Positions 42,446 to 51,457 of a stretch of 54,332 nucleotides of DNA are shown one piece after another. The notes under the pieces are model-generated. The model had not been told where the DNA came from and made no database searches. It saw only the letters and a program-made list of their open reading frames with translations. This stretch comes from Acidimicrobiales bacterium. GTDB lineage: Bacteria; Actinomycetota; Acidimicrobiia; Acidimicrobiales; SHLQ01. Within the stretch, counting starts at the first letter, position 1; each line of letters begins with the position of its first letter. A program made the translations under genes and the position numbers. Where the stretch lies: contig JAHDEJ010000014.1 in assembly GCA_020628865.1 (NCBI GenBank), positions 1 through 54,332 on the forward strand. Direction: 5' to 3'.

Positions 42446-43357
42446 ATGCGGTTTCGTCTGTCGTGTGTCGTCATCGTCGCTGCGCTGATCGCAACGGCAT
42501 GCGCTTCGGCAGCCGAGATGGCGCAGCCGGCGACGGCCACGGCCGAACCCCCACCGACAACCACGTCGTCGACCGAAGCAATCCCCGCCACCAGCGAACC
42601 GCTCGTTCCACCCACGACCGCCGCAGACTCCACGACTGCCGTACCACTCACCGGCTCTGCGCCGCCGGAGTGGCTCGGGACGCGGGAACTTCCGCTGCGC
42701 CCCGGTGAGACCAATGGCGTCGCCCAGCCGACACCGCCGGAGCTCATCGACCGTCAGTTGTGGACGGTCGACCACCTCCCGCCGCCGTTGGACGACACGT
42801 TCGTCCAGGAGGTGACCATCCCGGCGCCGGCCGATGTGATCGCCCGGTCGACGTGGAACGAGAGCTGTCCGATCGCGGCGGAGGACCTTGCGTGGGTGAC
42901 TGTGTCGTTCTTCGGCTTCGACCATCGGTTTCACACGGGAGAACTGCTGGTCCACCGGACCCACGCCGACCCGATCGCCGACGTCTTCCGCCAGCTCCAC
43001 GACATGCGCTTTCCCATCGAAGAGATGCGGGTGACGACACGGGCCGACCTCGACGCGCCACCGACCGGCGACAGCAACAACACGGCGAGCTTCGTCTGTC
43101 GCCCCGCGGTGAATTCCACGTCCTGGTCGCAGCACGCGCTCGGCGCTGCCGTGGACATCAACCCGTTCCACAATCCCTACGTGAAGGAAGACCTCGTCCT
43201 CCCCGAACTCGCATCCGCCTACCTCGACCGGGATCGATTCGCCCGGGGCATGATCCACGCGGACGTCGTGGCCGCGTTCGAGACGATCGGTTGGGGGTGG
43301 GGCGGCAACTGGAACTCGGCGCTGGACTGGATGCACTTCAGCAGCAGCGGCGGTTGA
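42446..43357 (+). CDS. M15-family D-alanyl-D-alanine carboxypeptidase-like lipoprotein
   Basis: This 303-residue protein begins with a lipoprotein signal whose cysteine is C19 (ALIATAC). A Thr/Pro/Ala-rich linker to about residue 75 probably spans the cell wall. The C-terminal domain has the zinc site of M15 peptidases: SQHALGAAVDINPF (the SxHxxGxAxD motif) and a late DWMHFS with the third ligand and catalytic acid. It should cut peptide cross-links or D-Ala ends in peptidoglycan. It is unlinked to the neighbouring secreted-protein gene except by position. Confidence 0.87.
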   Translation: MRFRLSCVVIVAALIATACASAAEMAQPATATAEPPPTTTSSTEAIPATSEPLVPPTTAADSTTAVPLTGSAPPEWLGTRELPLRPGETNGVAQPTPPELIDRQLWTVDHLPPPLDDTFVQEVTIPAPADVIARSTWNESCPIAAEDLAWVTVSFFGFDHRFHTGELLVHRTHADPIADVFRQLHDMRFPIEEMRVTTRADLDAPPTGDSNNTASFVCRPAVNSTSWSQHALGAAVDINPFHNPYVKEDLVLPELASAYLDRDRFARGMIHADVVAAFETIGWGWGGNWNSALDWMHFSSSGG

Positions 43358-43364
43358 GCCCGGC

Positions 43365-44174
43365 TCAGCCGTCGAGAACCGTGTACCCCTCGTTCACGTA
43401 GCCGTTCTCGGCCGCCGGGATGAACCGGGAGGCCGCATCGACGGACGCCCACCGGCCGCCGAGAAGCCGGTCATCGGCGACGCGCTCGATGGGACGAACG
43501 CGATGACCCGGGAAGAACGGGTTCGATGGCTCGTTGCTCATGGCGTTGTACGAACAGTGCAGGATCGCCCGGCTTCGCTCGCTCGCATTCGGACCGGAGC
43601 CGTGCAGGGTGCGGCAGTGAAAGGCGACGAGGTCGCCGGGTGCCAGCTCGAGGTCGACGACACCGTGCTCGTCGATCAGGCCGGCCACGACCGTCGGATC
43701 GGCCGCCCGACCGGCGCCGACCGCCGGGTGGTCGATGTCGCCAGCCAGGTGTGAACCGGGGATGACGCGGAGACAGCCGTTGCTCGGATCCTGGGCGTCA
43801 AGTGCGATCGAGACCGTCGTCATCGCCGGTCGTGGACAACCCTCCTCGATCCAGAAGCCGTAGTCCTGGTGCCAGTCCCACGTTCCCTTCGAACCGGGGC
43901 GTTTCCAGGAGATCTTCGAATGCCAATGGCTCACCGGTTCCCCGACCAGCGTCTCGGCAAGGTCGACCACCGTGTCGCAACGCGGGATCATCCCGAGCAG
44001 GTCGTCGCCGCAGTCGGTCCAGACGTTGAGTTCCTGCCGCTCACCGGCGCTGTCGACCACGACGATGGCGCCCGACCCGACCGCCGTCCGGGCGGCGTCG
44101 GTGATCGATGACGGAAACGCCGACCGGATGACGACGTACCCGTCTCGTCGATAGTCGTCGAGCCATCGGTTCAT
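43365..44174 (-). CDS. Phytanoyl-CoA dioxygenase (PhyH) family protein
   Basis: This 269-residue Fe(II)/2-oxoglutarate enzyme has the HxD motif in DWHQDYGFW and the distal histidine plus arginine in HCRTLHGSGPNASERSRAIL. The opening DDYRRDGYVVIRSAF is typical of PhyH and ectoine-hydroxylase relatives. The ATG at 44174 overlaps the nitroreductase stop, so the two are co-translated. The substrate is not evident. Confidence 0.87.
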   Translation of the reverse strand: MNRWLDDYRRDGYVVIRSAFPSSITDAARTAVGSGAIVVVDSAGERQELNVWTDCGDDLLGMIPRCDTVVDLAETLVGEPVSHWHSKISWKRPGSKGTWDWHQDYGFWIEEGCPRPAMTTVSIALDAQDPSNGCLRVIPGSHLAGDIDHPAVGAGRAADPTVVAGLIDEHGVVDLELAPGDLVAFHCRTLHGSGPNASERSRAILHCSYNAMSNEPSNPFFPGHRVRPIERVADDRLLGGRWASVDAASRFIPAAENGYVNEGYTVLDG

Positions 44175-44815
44175 CCGATGGTGTTCTTCCATTCGTCGAC
44201 GTAGGTGATCTCCTCGACCGGCGGACGCGCCGCCGGCTTGAAGTCGGTCCCCTTCGTCCAGGCGATCGGAAGCATTGCCGCCTGCGTCACGTGGTCGGGG
44301 ATGCCGAGCAGCTTGGCGGCGTCGGCCTCGCCGTGGAGGTGGATGGTCGTGTAGCAGCTCCCGAGCCCGCGACTCCGGAGTGCCAGCTGGAAGCTCCAGA
44401 TCGCCGGCACGATCGAACCGTAGAAGCCACCCATGCTGCCCACGTCCGCCGATTCGAGGCGTCCGATGATGCAGGGAATCAACAGCACCGGAGCCTTCTC
44501 CATGTTCTGCGCCAGGTAGCTGGCCGAGTCGAGGACCCGGGCGGTTTGGCTTCCCTCGTCGACGCCGTCCGACGCCGTGCTGAAGTAGTCGGCGCCGTGG
44601 CTCCGGTAGATCTCGGCGAGGCCACGCTTCTTCTCTTCGTCGCGCACCATCAGCCAGCGCCACCCCTGACGGTTGGACCCGGTGGGCGCCTGCACGGCGA
44701 GTCGGAGACACTCGATGAGCACCTCGTCCGGCACGTCACGGTCGAAGTCGAGCCGCTTGCGGACTGCCCGGGTGGTGGAGAGAAGTGCGTCGGTCTGTGC
44801 GAGGTCGAAGTCCAT
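44171..44815 (-). CDS. Nitroreductase family (FMN) protein
   Basis: This 214-residue protein opens with LLSTTRAVRKRLDFDRDVPDEVL, the FMN-binding start of nitroreductases (RAVRR pattern). QAPTGSNRQGWRWLMVRD and the GLGSCYTTI loop follow. The C-terminus ends WKNTIG. It probably reduces quinones, nitroaromatics or enones with NAD(P)H. The ATG at 44815 gives normal family length. It is followed by a 4-bp overlap with PhyH and preceded by a 173-bp spacer with direct repeats. Confidence 0.88.
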   Translation of the reverse strand: MDFDLAQTDALLSTTRAVRKRLDFDRDVPDEVLIECLRLAVQAPTGSNRQGWRWLMVRDEEKKRGLAEIYRSHGADYFSTASDGVDEGSQTARVLDSASYLAQNMEKAPVLLIPCIIGRLESADVGSMGGFYGSIVPAIWSFQLALRSRGLGSCYTTIHLHGEADAAKLLGIPDHVTQAAMLPIAWTKGTDFKPAARPPVEEITYVDEWKNTIG

Positions 44816-44867
44816 GGCCCCACACTGCCACGAGCGCCCGGCGCCGGCTGCATGGAGCGGCGAAGCC

Positions 44868-44988
44868 GGTACCAGACCCTGCGTGGTGGAACGCCCGAGC
44901 GGAGCGGGTACCAGACCCTGCGTGGCGGAACGTCCAAGCGAGCCCAGACCAGACCCTGCGTGGTGGAACGCCCCGAGCGGAGCGGGAA
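44868..44988. repeat. Three direct repeats of about 39 bp
   Basis: Copies of CCAGACCCTGCGTGGYGGAA start at 44872, 44911 and 44949, 39 and 38 bp apart. Each is followed by an ACG-CCGAGCGGAGCGG segment in two of three copies. The last copy abuts the TauE stop codon. No reading frame on either strand is credible. Function unknown; candidates are a nucleoid or regulator binding array or a past amplification. Confidence 0.8.
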
Positions 44989-45708
44989 CTACAGAATGAA
45001 GATGCCGAGACGGACGCTGTAGCCGACCATCACGGACCAGAAGAGCACGGCGAAGCTTCGTTCCCCGGCCCGTTCGTTCATCGTCGACCCGAACCATGTT
45101 CCGAGCGCCATCAGCGGCACGGCGGCCAATGCCAACAACACGCTCGGGCGGGTGAGCAATTGTGCTTCGGCGAAGATCGCTGTCTTCGTGGCATCGCCGG
45201 CGAACGAGGCGAGTGACGCCGCACCGACGAAGTGCCGGCGGCCCAGATCGAGGTTGCGGATGGCGACGCCCTTCAGCGGGCCGGAGGTGCCGGAGAAGCC
45301 GCTCGATGCCCCGGAGACGAAGGCGAGCACGGGCGCGAGCCCGGCCTTCACCCGGCCGATCTGTTTGCGTTCGACGACGACGGACACGACGAACATCGCC
45401 ACGACCGCCACCCACACCACCCGTTCCGGAGCGCGCACCAGAACCGTCGAGCCGAGCGCAGCACCGAGCACGATCAACACGGTGATTCCGGCGGCAGCCC
45501 GAAACGGCAGGGTCTTGCGGTAGGCGATGATCTTCGCCACGTTGTTCATCGCCAACAGCAGGGCGGCCAGGGCCACGCCCTCCTTCGCGCCGAGGAACAG
45601 CGACAGGGTCGGGACGAGCAGGAGGGATCCCCCGAGCCCGGCCGACGCCGAGACCGCGAACGAACAGCAGACGAGTGCCAGGACGATGATGACCGTGAGG
45701 ATTTCCAA
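44989..45708 (-). CDS. TauE/SafE-family membrane transporter
   Basis: This 239-residue protein has about seven or eight hydrophobic helices, with the family signatures AGLGGSLLLVPTL near the N-terminus and FSGTSGPLKGVAIRNL in the middle (the second repeat of the fold). Members export sulfite, sulfonates or other organic anions. It follows the Asp-box protein gene by 9 bp and may be co-transcribed. The substrate is unknown. Confidence 0.85.
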   Translation of the reverse strand: MEILTVIIVLALVCCSFAVSASAGLGGSLLLVPTLSLFLGAKEGVALAALLLAMNNVAKIIAYRKTLPFRAAAGITVLIVLGAALGSTVLVRAPERVVWVAVVAMFVVSVVVERKQIGRVKAGLAPVLAFVSGASSGFSGTSGPLKGVAIRNLDLGRRHFVGAASLASFAGDATKTAIFAEAQLLTRPSVLLALAAVPLMALGTWFGSTMNERAGERSFAVLFWSVMVGYSVRLGIFIL

Positions 45709-45717
45709 GGGAGTCGC

Positions 45718-48700
45718 TCAGGCCTCGATTGCGTTGACACCGTGGGCGGCGAGTGCCTCGTTGGCGGCGGCCACGTCGCCCGCCATCACCGATGCCAGAG
45801 CGTCGAGCTGCTCCCGGATGAGTCCCGCCAGCTTGTCGAACACGTCGTGGGACTGTTGGGTCGGGCGGGCGTCGGCGCTGCGGACGACGGGAATCAAACC
45901 GCCGAGTCGTTCGATCAGCGCTTCCCGATAGTTCAACGAGTCGCCGGGCGAGGTCAGCTCCCGCTGGATCAGCACCGCATCGACGGCAGTGAGGGATTCG
46001 TCTGCGGTCGTGAGTGCCGTTCGAACGTCGTCGGCGTCGGCGTCGAGCTTTCCGAGCCGCTCGGCGAGTTGGGCCCGGATCGAGGCGATGTCGTTCACGG
46101 CCTGGCCGGCCTCCGAGAGGAGGTCACGGATCGCGAGCTGAAGCTCGAGCTGGGCGACGAGGTCGCCGTGGTCGACGCTGACCCGCGGGTCGAGCACGAG
46201 CTCGAACGGCTGGTCGACAGACCAGTCGCCGGATGCGAACCGGGCCGTGTACGTGCCGGGCAATGCCAGGGGTCCCGGTGGGCGGCCGTGATAGTCGTCG
46301 CCGAAGATCTTCACGCCATCGGCGTGGGTCATCGGCCACAGGAACTCGTTCATGCCCACGTTGGCGGGCAGGTACAGACCGTCGCGGTCCTCCTTCGCCT
46401 CGGGCATGTCGCTCGTGTAGCCGTCCACCTCGTTCCCGTCGGCGTCGAGAATCGTGAGCGTCATCGGTTCGTCCGGCGCCGCGGACTGGTACCAACGGAA
46501 GGGCACGCCGCGGTCGACGTCGTCGCCGCCGTCGATGACCCGCTTGCGCTTGTGGCCGGTCGGTTCTTCGTCCACGTAGAACGTGGCGTTCTGACCGATC
46601 GTGACGTGGTAGTTCTTGCCGCCGGGCGAGCCCCAGAAGTCGGCGAAGAGATCGAGCGGAGTGCGAACGGTCGGCCGCGGCGCAAACACGTGCCGGTCCG
46701 CCGAGAGCGCGTCCCCATCCAGCTGATGGAGCTGACTCACGTCGTCGAGGATCCAGAAGGAACGGCCGTGCGTGGCGAGCACGAGGTCGCCGTGCTTCAC
46801 GACCAGGTCATAGATCGGCGTGACCGGCAGGTTGGACTGGATGGACTGCCAGTTCTGTCCGGCGTCGAACGATGCCCACAGGCCCAGCTCCGTGCCGACG
46901 TAGAGGAGACCCCGGCGGTCGGGATCTTCGCGGATGACCCGACAGAACTGCCCCTCGGCGATGCCGTCGGAGATCCGATCCCAACTCTGTCCGAAGTCCT
47001 GCGTCCGGTACACGTACGGCTCGTAGTCGCCCATCTTGTGGCGGGCGACCGTCATCCACACGGTGCCCTCGTCGTGGGGCGACTCTTCGAGCATCGTCAC
47101 CTGCGAGAACTTCGGCAGGTCGGGCGGAGTCACATCCGTCCAGCTGCCGCCGTCGTCGTGCGACACGTGAACGAGCCCGTCGTCGGAACCGGCCATGAGC
47201 GTGCCGGGGCGATGGGCCGAGGCGATGAAGGAGAAGATGGTGGCGTACATCTCGGCGCCGGCGGTGTCCATCGTGAGCGGACCGGACACACCCATCGTGT
47301 CCGGATCGGCGACGGTGAGGTCCGGGCTGATCGCTTCCCAGCTCTGCCCTTCGTTCGTCGTCTTGAAGACCTTGTTGCCGCATGCGTAGAGCACGTTCGG
47401 GTCCTGGGGCGAGAAGACGATCGGATAGGTCCACTGGAAACGGACGTCGGCGGTGTTGCCGTCGTGGGCGCTCTCCGGCCACACCGACACGAGCTGGATC
47501 TGACCGGTTCGGTGGTCGTACCGCTGGAGGGCGTCGCCGCCGCCGGGAGACGAACCGATCGCTCCGACGAAGACGGTGTCGGGGTCGCCGGGCTTGGGTG
47601 CCACGTAGCCGCTCTCCGCCGTGCCGGGTGGGTAGCAGTCGGCCCAGTTGATGGCGCCCTTGCCGGTCCGGCTCGGGACCGCGATGCTCGAGTTGTCCTG
47701 CTGGCTTCCGTACACCAGGTACGGATACTGATCGTCGACGGCCAGGTGGTAGAACTGCGCCGTCGGCTGGTTGTAGATCGTCGACCAGGAATCGCCGCCG
47801 TTCATCGACACCCAGGCGCCGCCATCATCGGCACCGATCATCCGATCCGGGTTCGTCGGGTCGATCCAGAGGTCGTGGTTGTCGCCGTGCGGCGTGTGGA
47901 ACTCGGTGAAGGTCACGCCGCCGTCGACCGACTTCCACGCCTTCATGTTCAGAACGAAGACGGTGTCCGGATCCGTCGGATGCGCAAAGACGTGTTCGTA
48001 GTACCAGGGGCGCCAGCCGAGCTCCGGCTTCGATGAGGTCTTGGTCCACGTGTCGCCATGGTCTTCGGAGCGATAGAGGCCTCGCTTGCGGCCCTCGGCC
48101 TCGACCATCGCCCACACGCGACCCTCGCGGGCTTCGGACACGCTGACGCCCATCTTGCCGAGGGTGCCGTCGGGCATGCCGTCGTTGCGGCTGATGTCCT
48201 CCCACGTGACACCGCCGTCCTTCGACCGCCACAGCCCACAGTCCGGTCCTCCGGAGTCGATCGACCAGAAGGTGCGGCGAGCCTGCCAGATCGTGGCGAA
48301 GACGATGCGAGGGTTGTGGGGGTCGATGGAGAGATCGACGGCTCCTGCGCCTTCGCTGACGTGGAGCGTCAGTTCCCAGGTCTCACCGCCGTCGGTCGTC
48401 CGGTAGACGCCCCGCTCGGGATTGCCCTTGGCGGAGTGACCGAGCGCGGCCACCCAGACCGTGTCCGGATCGTCGGGATGGATGACGATCTCGCCGATGT
48501 GCCGCGTGTTCTCGAGGCCCATGTGTTGCCACGTTCGTCCGGCGTCGGTCGATCGGTACACGCCGTCGCCGTGGCTGACGTCGATGCGAATGGTGGACTC
48601 GCCCGTGCCGGCCCAGATCACGTTTCCATCGGACGGGGCGACGGCCAGCGCGCCGATCGATCCCGCGGTCAGGAAGCCGTCGGTGATGCATTCCCAGAAC

Positions 48701-48864
48701 TGGCCGCAGTCGTCGGAGCGCCAGACGCCTCCGGCGACACCGCCGAAGTAGAAGACGTTCTGCTTCTTCGGGTCGGCCGCGATCGCGACGACACGGCCAC
48801 CGCGTGTCGGTCCGATGCAGCGGTAGCGGAGTCCTTCAAGAAACTTCGGATCGACGGTCGACAC
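45718..48864 (-). CDS. Large Asp-box (BNR) beta-propeller protein
   Basis: This 1048-residue protein contains at least eleven Asp-box motifs (SxDxGxTW type, such as STDAGRTW, TTDGGETW, SKDGGVTW, SEDHGDTW, TTNEGQSW, TQDFGQSW) spread over residues 40-620. They would form two seven-bladed-like propellers, as in sortilin/VPS10 and sialidase-related proteins. The C-terminal 400 residues form a beta-rich region and then a helical region (VAQLELQLAIRDLLSEAGQ). The GTG at 48864 has an AAAGGGGGG ribosome site. No signal peptide or membrane segment is seen, unlike many relatives. Catalytic sialidase residues are not evident; it may bind carbohydrate or protein. Confidence 0.85.
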   Translation of the reverse strand: MSTVDPKFLEGLRYRCIGPTRGGRVVAIAADPKKQNVFYFGGVAGGVWRSDDCGQFWECITDGFLTAGSIGALAVAPSDGNVIWAGTGESTIRIDVSHGDGVYRSTDAGRTWQHMGLENTRHIGEIVIHPDDPDTVWVAALGHSAKGNPERGVYRTTDGGETWELTLHVSEGAGAVDLSIDPHNPRIVFATIWQARRTFWSIDSGGPDCGLWRSKDGGVTWEDISRNDGMPDGTLGKMGVSVSEAREGRVWAMVEAEGRKRGLYRSEDHGDTWTKTSSKPELGWRPWYYEHVFAHPTDPDTVFVLNMKAWKSVDGGVTFTEFHTPHGDNHDLWIDPTNPDRMIGADDGGAWVSMNGGDSWSTIYNQPTAQFYHLAVDDQYPYLVYGSQQDNSSIAVPSRTGKGAINWADCYPPGTAESGYVAPKPGDPDTVFVGAIGSSPGGGDALQRYDHRTGQIQLVSVWPESAHDGNTADVRFQWTYPIVFSPQDPNVLYACGNKVFKTTNEGQSWEAISPDLTVADPDTMGVSGPLTMDTAGAEMYATIFSFIASAHRPGTLMAGSDDGLVHVSHDDGGSWTDVTPPDLPKFSQVTMLEESPHDEGTVWMTVARHKMGDYEPYVYRTQDFGQSWDRISDGIAEGQFCRVIREDPDRRGLLYVGTELGLWASFDAGQNWQSIQSNLPVTPIYDLVVKHGDLVLATHGRSFWILDDVSQLHQLDGDALSADRHVFAPRPTVRTPLDLFADFWGSPGGKNYHVTIGQNATFYVDEEPTGHKRKRVIDGGDDVDRGVPFRWYQSAAPDEPMTLTILDADGNEVDGYTSDMPEAKEDRDGLYLPANVGMNEFLWPMTHADGVKIFGDDYHGRPPGPLALPGTYTARFASGDWSVDQPFELVLDPRVSVDHGDLVAQLELQLAIRDLLSEAGQAVNDIASIRAQLAERLGKLDADADDVRTALTTADESLTAVDAVLIQRELTSPGDSLNYREALIERLGGLIPVVRSADARPTQQSHDVFDKLAGLIREQLDALASVMAGDVAAANEALAAHGVNAIEA

Positions 48865-48881
48865 GGTCCCCCCCTTTTCAT

Positions 48882-48951
48882 GACGGACGACTGTCCGTCT
48901 CCGCACAGTAGGCGGACGCGGGGCGAACCGGGAAGCCGTTCGTGTGAACGG
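48882..48951 (-). terminator. Two small hairpins between hpaE and the Asp-box gene
   Basis: GACGGAC (48882-48888) pairs with GTCCGTC (48893-48899). CCGTTC (48936-48941) pairs with GAACGG (48946-48951), the latter 27 bp past the hpaE stop. They could end the hpaGE transcript, but neither has a U-tract. Confidence 0.3.
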
Positions 48952-48977
48952 TGGTTGAACGGGGCCGAACCCGCCCG

Positions 48978-50435
48978 TCAGGAGGTCGTGTCGTCGAGGA
49001 TCATGAGCGTCTTGATGTCGCTGTGGAAGTCGAGGGCCCAGTCCCCGCCTTCCCGGCCGATGCCGCTGATGCCGCAGCCGCCGAACGGGGCGGTGAGGTC
49101 CCGAACCAGGAACGTATTCACCCAGACCAGGCCGGTACGCAGCGCCCGACCGACCCGTTCCGCCCGGTCTCGCGACGTGGTCCACACCATGGCGGAGAGC
49201 CCGTAGGCCGTGCTGTTCGCCAGCCGGATCGCTTCGGCCTCGTCGGCGAACGTCTGGAAGGTCAGCACCGGCCCGAAGATCTCCTGTTGCACGACCTCGC
49301 TGTCGTTCGATCGGGGCTCGATGAGCGTCGGCTCGTAGTGCAGGCTGCCGTCGACCTTGTTGCCGCCGCGAACGACCGTGTCACCGGCCGACCGGGCCCG
49401 CTCGACGAACCCGTGCACGTTGTCCCGGTGTTCGGGATGGACCATCGGAGCGACGTCGGTGCCGTCGTCTCTCGGATCCCCCAGGACGAGGGCGTCCGCG
49501 TGGGCATGGAACTTTTCGAGGAATTCGTCTCGGACGGATTCCTCCACGAGCAGCCGCGTCCCGGCGAGGCAGACCTGGCCCGAATCGTCGAACTGCCATG
49601 CAGCCCGATGCGCGGCCGCATCGAGATCGGCGTCGGCAAAGACCACGAGCGGACCCTTGCCACCGAGCTCCGCGGTGAAGGGCACGATGTTCTCGGCTGC
49701 GGCCTTGCCGATGTGCTTTGCGGTTCCCGGTGAGCCAGTGAACGTGATGCGCCGGACACGCCGGTCGGCGACGAGCGCCGCGCCCACCTCTTCGCCGATT
49801 CCCTGCGCCAGGTTCCACGTTCCCGGCGGCATGCCGGCCTCGTGAGCGAGCTTGGCGAGAAGCGCTGCGGACAGGGGCGACCATTCGGCCGGCTTGTGGA
49901 TGATCGTGTTGCCCGACGCGAGCGCCGGGGCGAGCTTCCACGTGCTGAGCATGAACGGTGCGTTCCACGGCGTGATGACGACGGCGGGGCCGGCCGGCAT
50001 CCGCTGCACCGTGTTGTCCATGTTCTTTGCGTCCCAGCGACGCTCTTCGTGCTCGACGATCAGATCGGCGTAAAGGCGGAAGTTCACCGCGCCGCGGGCC
50101 ACGAGACGCTGACGCATGGACTCGTACATGAACCCCATGTCGAGCGTTTCGACCATGGCGATCTCGTCGTTGTTGGCCTCGATCAGGTCGGCGAGGCGAT
50201 GCAGGACCTCGGCCCGTTCGTGGGGCCTCCACGATCCCCACTCGTTGAAACCCTCGACAGCTGCGGCAACGGCGGCATCGGCGGTGGTCGCATCACCGCG
50301 GGCAACGTCGGCCAGTGCGTCGCCGTCCCAGTCCATCGGCGAGCGGGTCTCGAAGGTGGTCGGAGAACCGACCCATGCTCCCCCGATGAAGTGGTCGACG
50401 GGAACCTCGATGCCCCCGACCTGCGCCGTGCGCAT
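48978..50435 (-). CDS. hpaE: Aldehyde dehydrogenase, probable 5-carboxymethyl-2-hydroxymuconate semialdehyde dehydrogenase
   Basis: This 485-residue NAD(P)-dependent aldehyde dehydrogenase has TPWNAPFMLSTWKLAPALASG, the catalytic glutamate in FTAELGGKGP, the nucleophilic cysteine in FDDSGQVCLAGTRL and the closing PFGGCGISGIGREGG. Its ATG shares a base with the hpaG-like stop, and that pairing with an FAH enzyme and a LigB dioxygenase points to the HpaE step of homoprotocatechuate meta-cleavage. The general class is certain; the exact substrate is inferred from the neighbours. Confidence 0.85.
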   Translation of the reverse strand: MRTAQVGGIEVPVDHFIGGAWVGSPTTFETRSPMDWDGDALADVARGDATTADAAVAAAVEGFNEWGSWRPHERAEVLHRLADLIEANNDEIAMVETLDMGFMYESMRQRLVARGAVNFRLYADLIVEHEERRWDAKNMDNTVQRMPAGPAVVITPWNAPFMLSTWKLAPALASGNTIIHKPAEWSPLSAALLAKLAHEAGMPPGTWNLAQGIGEEVGAALVADRRVRRITFTGSPGTAKHIGKAAAENIVPFTAELGGKGPLVVFADADLDAAAHRAAWQFDDSGQVCLAGTRLLVEESVRDEFLEKFHAHADALVLGDPRDDGTDVAPMVHPEHRDNVHGFVERARSAGDTVVRGGNKVDGSLHYEPTLIEPRSNDSEVVQQEIFGPVLTFQTFADEAEAIRLANSTAYGLSAMVWTTSRDRAERVGRALRTGLVWVNTFLVRDLTAPFGGCGISGIGREGGDWALDFHSDIKTLMILDDTTS

Positions 50436-51355
50436 CAGGCGTCCGCTTCGTCGTCGAGCTCTGAGGCACTCTCGACGTCGTCGAGCTTCGAGGCATAGTG
50501 CTTGGCGCCGGGGCCCATCGGTGCGCGGATGCCGCGGAATTCCCAGTCGCCGCCCTGGGCAGTCGACATGACTTCTTCGGAGTCCGATGGCTGAGCGCCG
50601 ACATCGGTCCGGATGGGCGTCGGTCCGGTGACGATCGTGTTGGTGAGTGCGCCGAGACCTTCGACTTCCACCGTGACGACGTCACCCGGGTATACGGTGC
50701 GCGAGTTGGCCGGCGTTCCCGAGAGCAGGATGTCGCCGGGCACCAGCGTGATGGTGCGGGCGATGTCGGCGACGATGTAGTGCATGTCCCACTCCATCTC
50801 GTCGGTGGTGGCATCCTGCTTCACCTCGCCATTGACGATGGTCTGGATGCGCTTGCCGCGGAAGTCCCAGTCGGTCACCAGGCCCGGACCCACCGGGCAG
50901 AGCGTGTCGCTGCCCTTCACCCGAAGCATCGAGCCGGCGTCGGTGTCCCGGAAGTCGTGGAGGCCGTAGTCGTTGGCCACCGAGTAGCCGGCGATGTACG
51001 CGCCGGCGTCCTCAGGTGCGATGTTGCGGCAGGTCTTGCCGATGACGATGGCGATCTCGCCCTCGTAGTTCAGCCACTCGCAGCCTTCCGGGCGGACGAC
51101 ATCGGACCCGTGGCCGGTGAGGGAGGTGATCGGCTTGTGGAAATAGGTGGGCGCCGCCGGGAGTTTCGTCATGAACTCATCGACTCGACTGTTGTAGTTG
51201 AGATGGATGCAGATGATCTTCGTGGGCTCGACCGGTGCCAGGTGTGTGGCCTCATCGATCGCCACAGTCCGGCCATCGCCGGCGACGAGCTGGTCGCCGT
51301 CTCGGGTCACCTCCGTGGGGTAGCCGTCGAGCAGAATCCGTCGAATCTCGGCCAT
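50435..51355 (-). CDS. Fumarylacetoacetate hydrolase family protein, HpaG-like
   Basis: This 306-residue enzyme has FAH metal-binding residues in NYEGEIAIVIGK, ANDYGLHDFRD and VKGSDTLCPVGPG, with GDILLSGTP near the C-terminal end of the fold. The C-terminal 60 residues extend past the usual fold. In meta-cleavage pathways HpaG decarboxylates and isomerises the ring-cleavage product. The ATG at 51355 follows GGAGG; the upstream frame crosses the MarR operator. It is the first gene of the leftward transcript. Confidence 0.85.
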   Translation of the reverse strand: MAEIRRILLDGYPTEVTRDGDQLVAGDGRTVAIDEATHLAPVEPTKIICIHLNYNSRVDEFMTKLPAAPTYFHKPITSLTGHGSDVVRPEGCEWLNYEGEIAIVIGKTCRNIAPEDAGAYIAGYSVANDYGLHDFRDTDAGSMLRVKGSDTLCPVGPGLVTDWDFRGKRIQTIVNGEVKQDATTDEMEWDMHYIVADIARTITLVPGDILLSGTPANSRTVYPGDVVTVEVEGLGALTNTIVTGPTPIRTDVGAQPSDSEEVMSTAQGGDWEFRGIRAPMGPGAKHYASKLDDVESASELDDEADA

Positions 51356-51384
51356 GTGCCGGTCCTCCAAGCGAGTGGTGAGCG

Positions 51385-51414
51385 TCATTAGTTTGGTACC
51401 GAACGATCTGCGAA
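51385..51414 (-). promoter_or_regulatory. Promoter of the hpaG-hpaE transcript with MarR operator
   Basis: On this strand TTCGCA (51414-51409) and TAATGA (51390-51385) fit -35 and -10 boxes with an 18-bp spacer. The spacer carries one copy of a palindrome around CGGTACCA (full 20 bp 51388-51407). A second copy lies inside the promoter at 52033-52062. A repressor bound here would block RNA polymerase. Confidence 0.6.
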
Positions 51415-51439
51415 GCAAGCGCTACATGAACCCGTGGCG

Positions 51440-51445
51440 TATCTT
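51440..51445 (+). promoter_or_regulatory. Probable -10 box of marR
   Basis: TATCTT lies 12 nt before the ATG at 51458. No ribosome site separates them, so the message is leaderless or nearly so. The operator at 51388-51407 is about 33 bp upstream and could also affect this promoter. Confidence 0.4.
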
Positions 51446-51457
51446 TTTGATTCGCCC

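Noticed and set aside
45232-48036. 934-codon open frame on the + strand
   Set aside because: Antisense to the TauE and Asp-box genes; its protein has no motif and is an Arg/Val/Asp-rich artefact.
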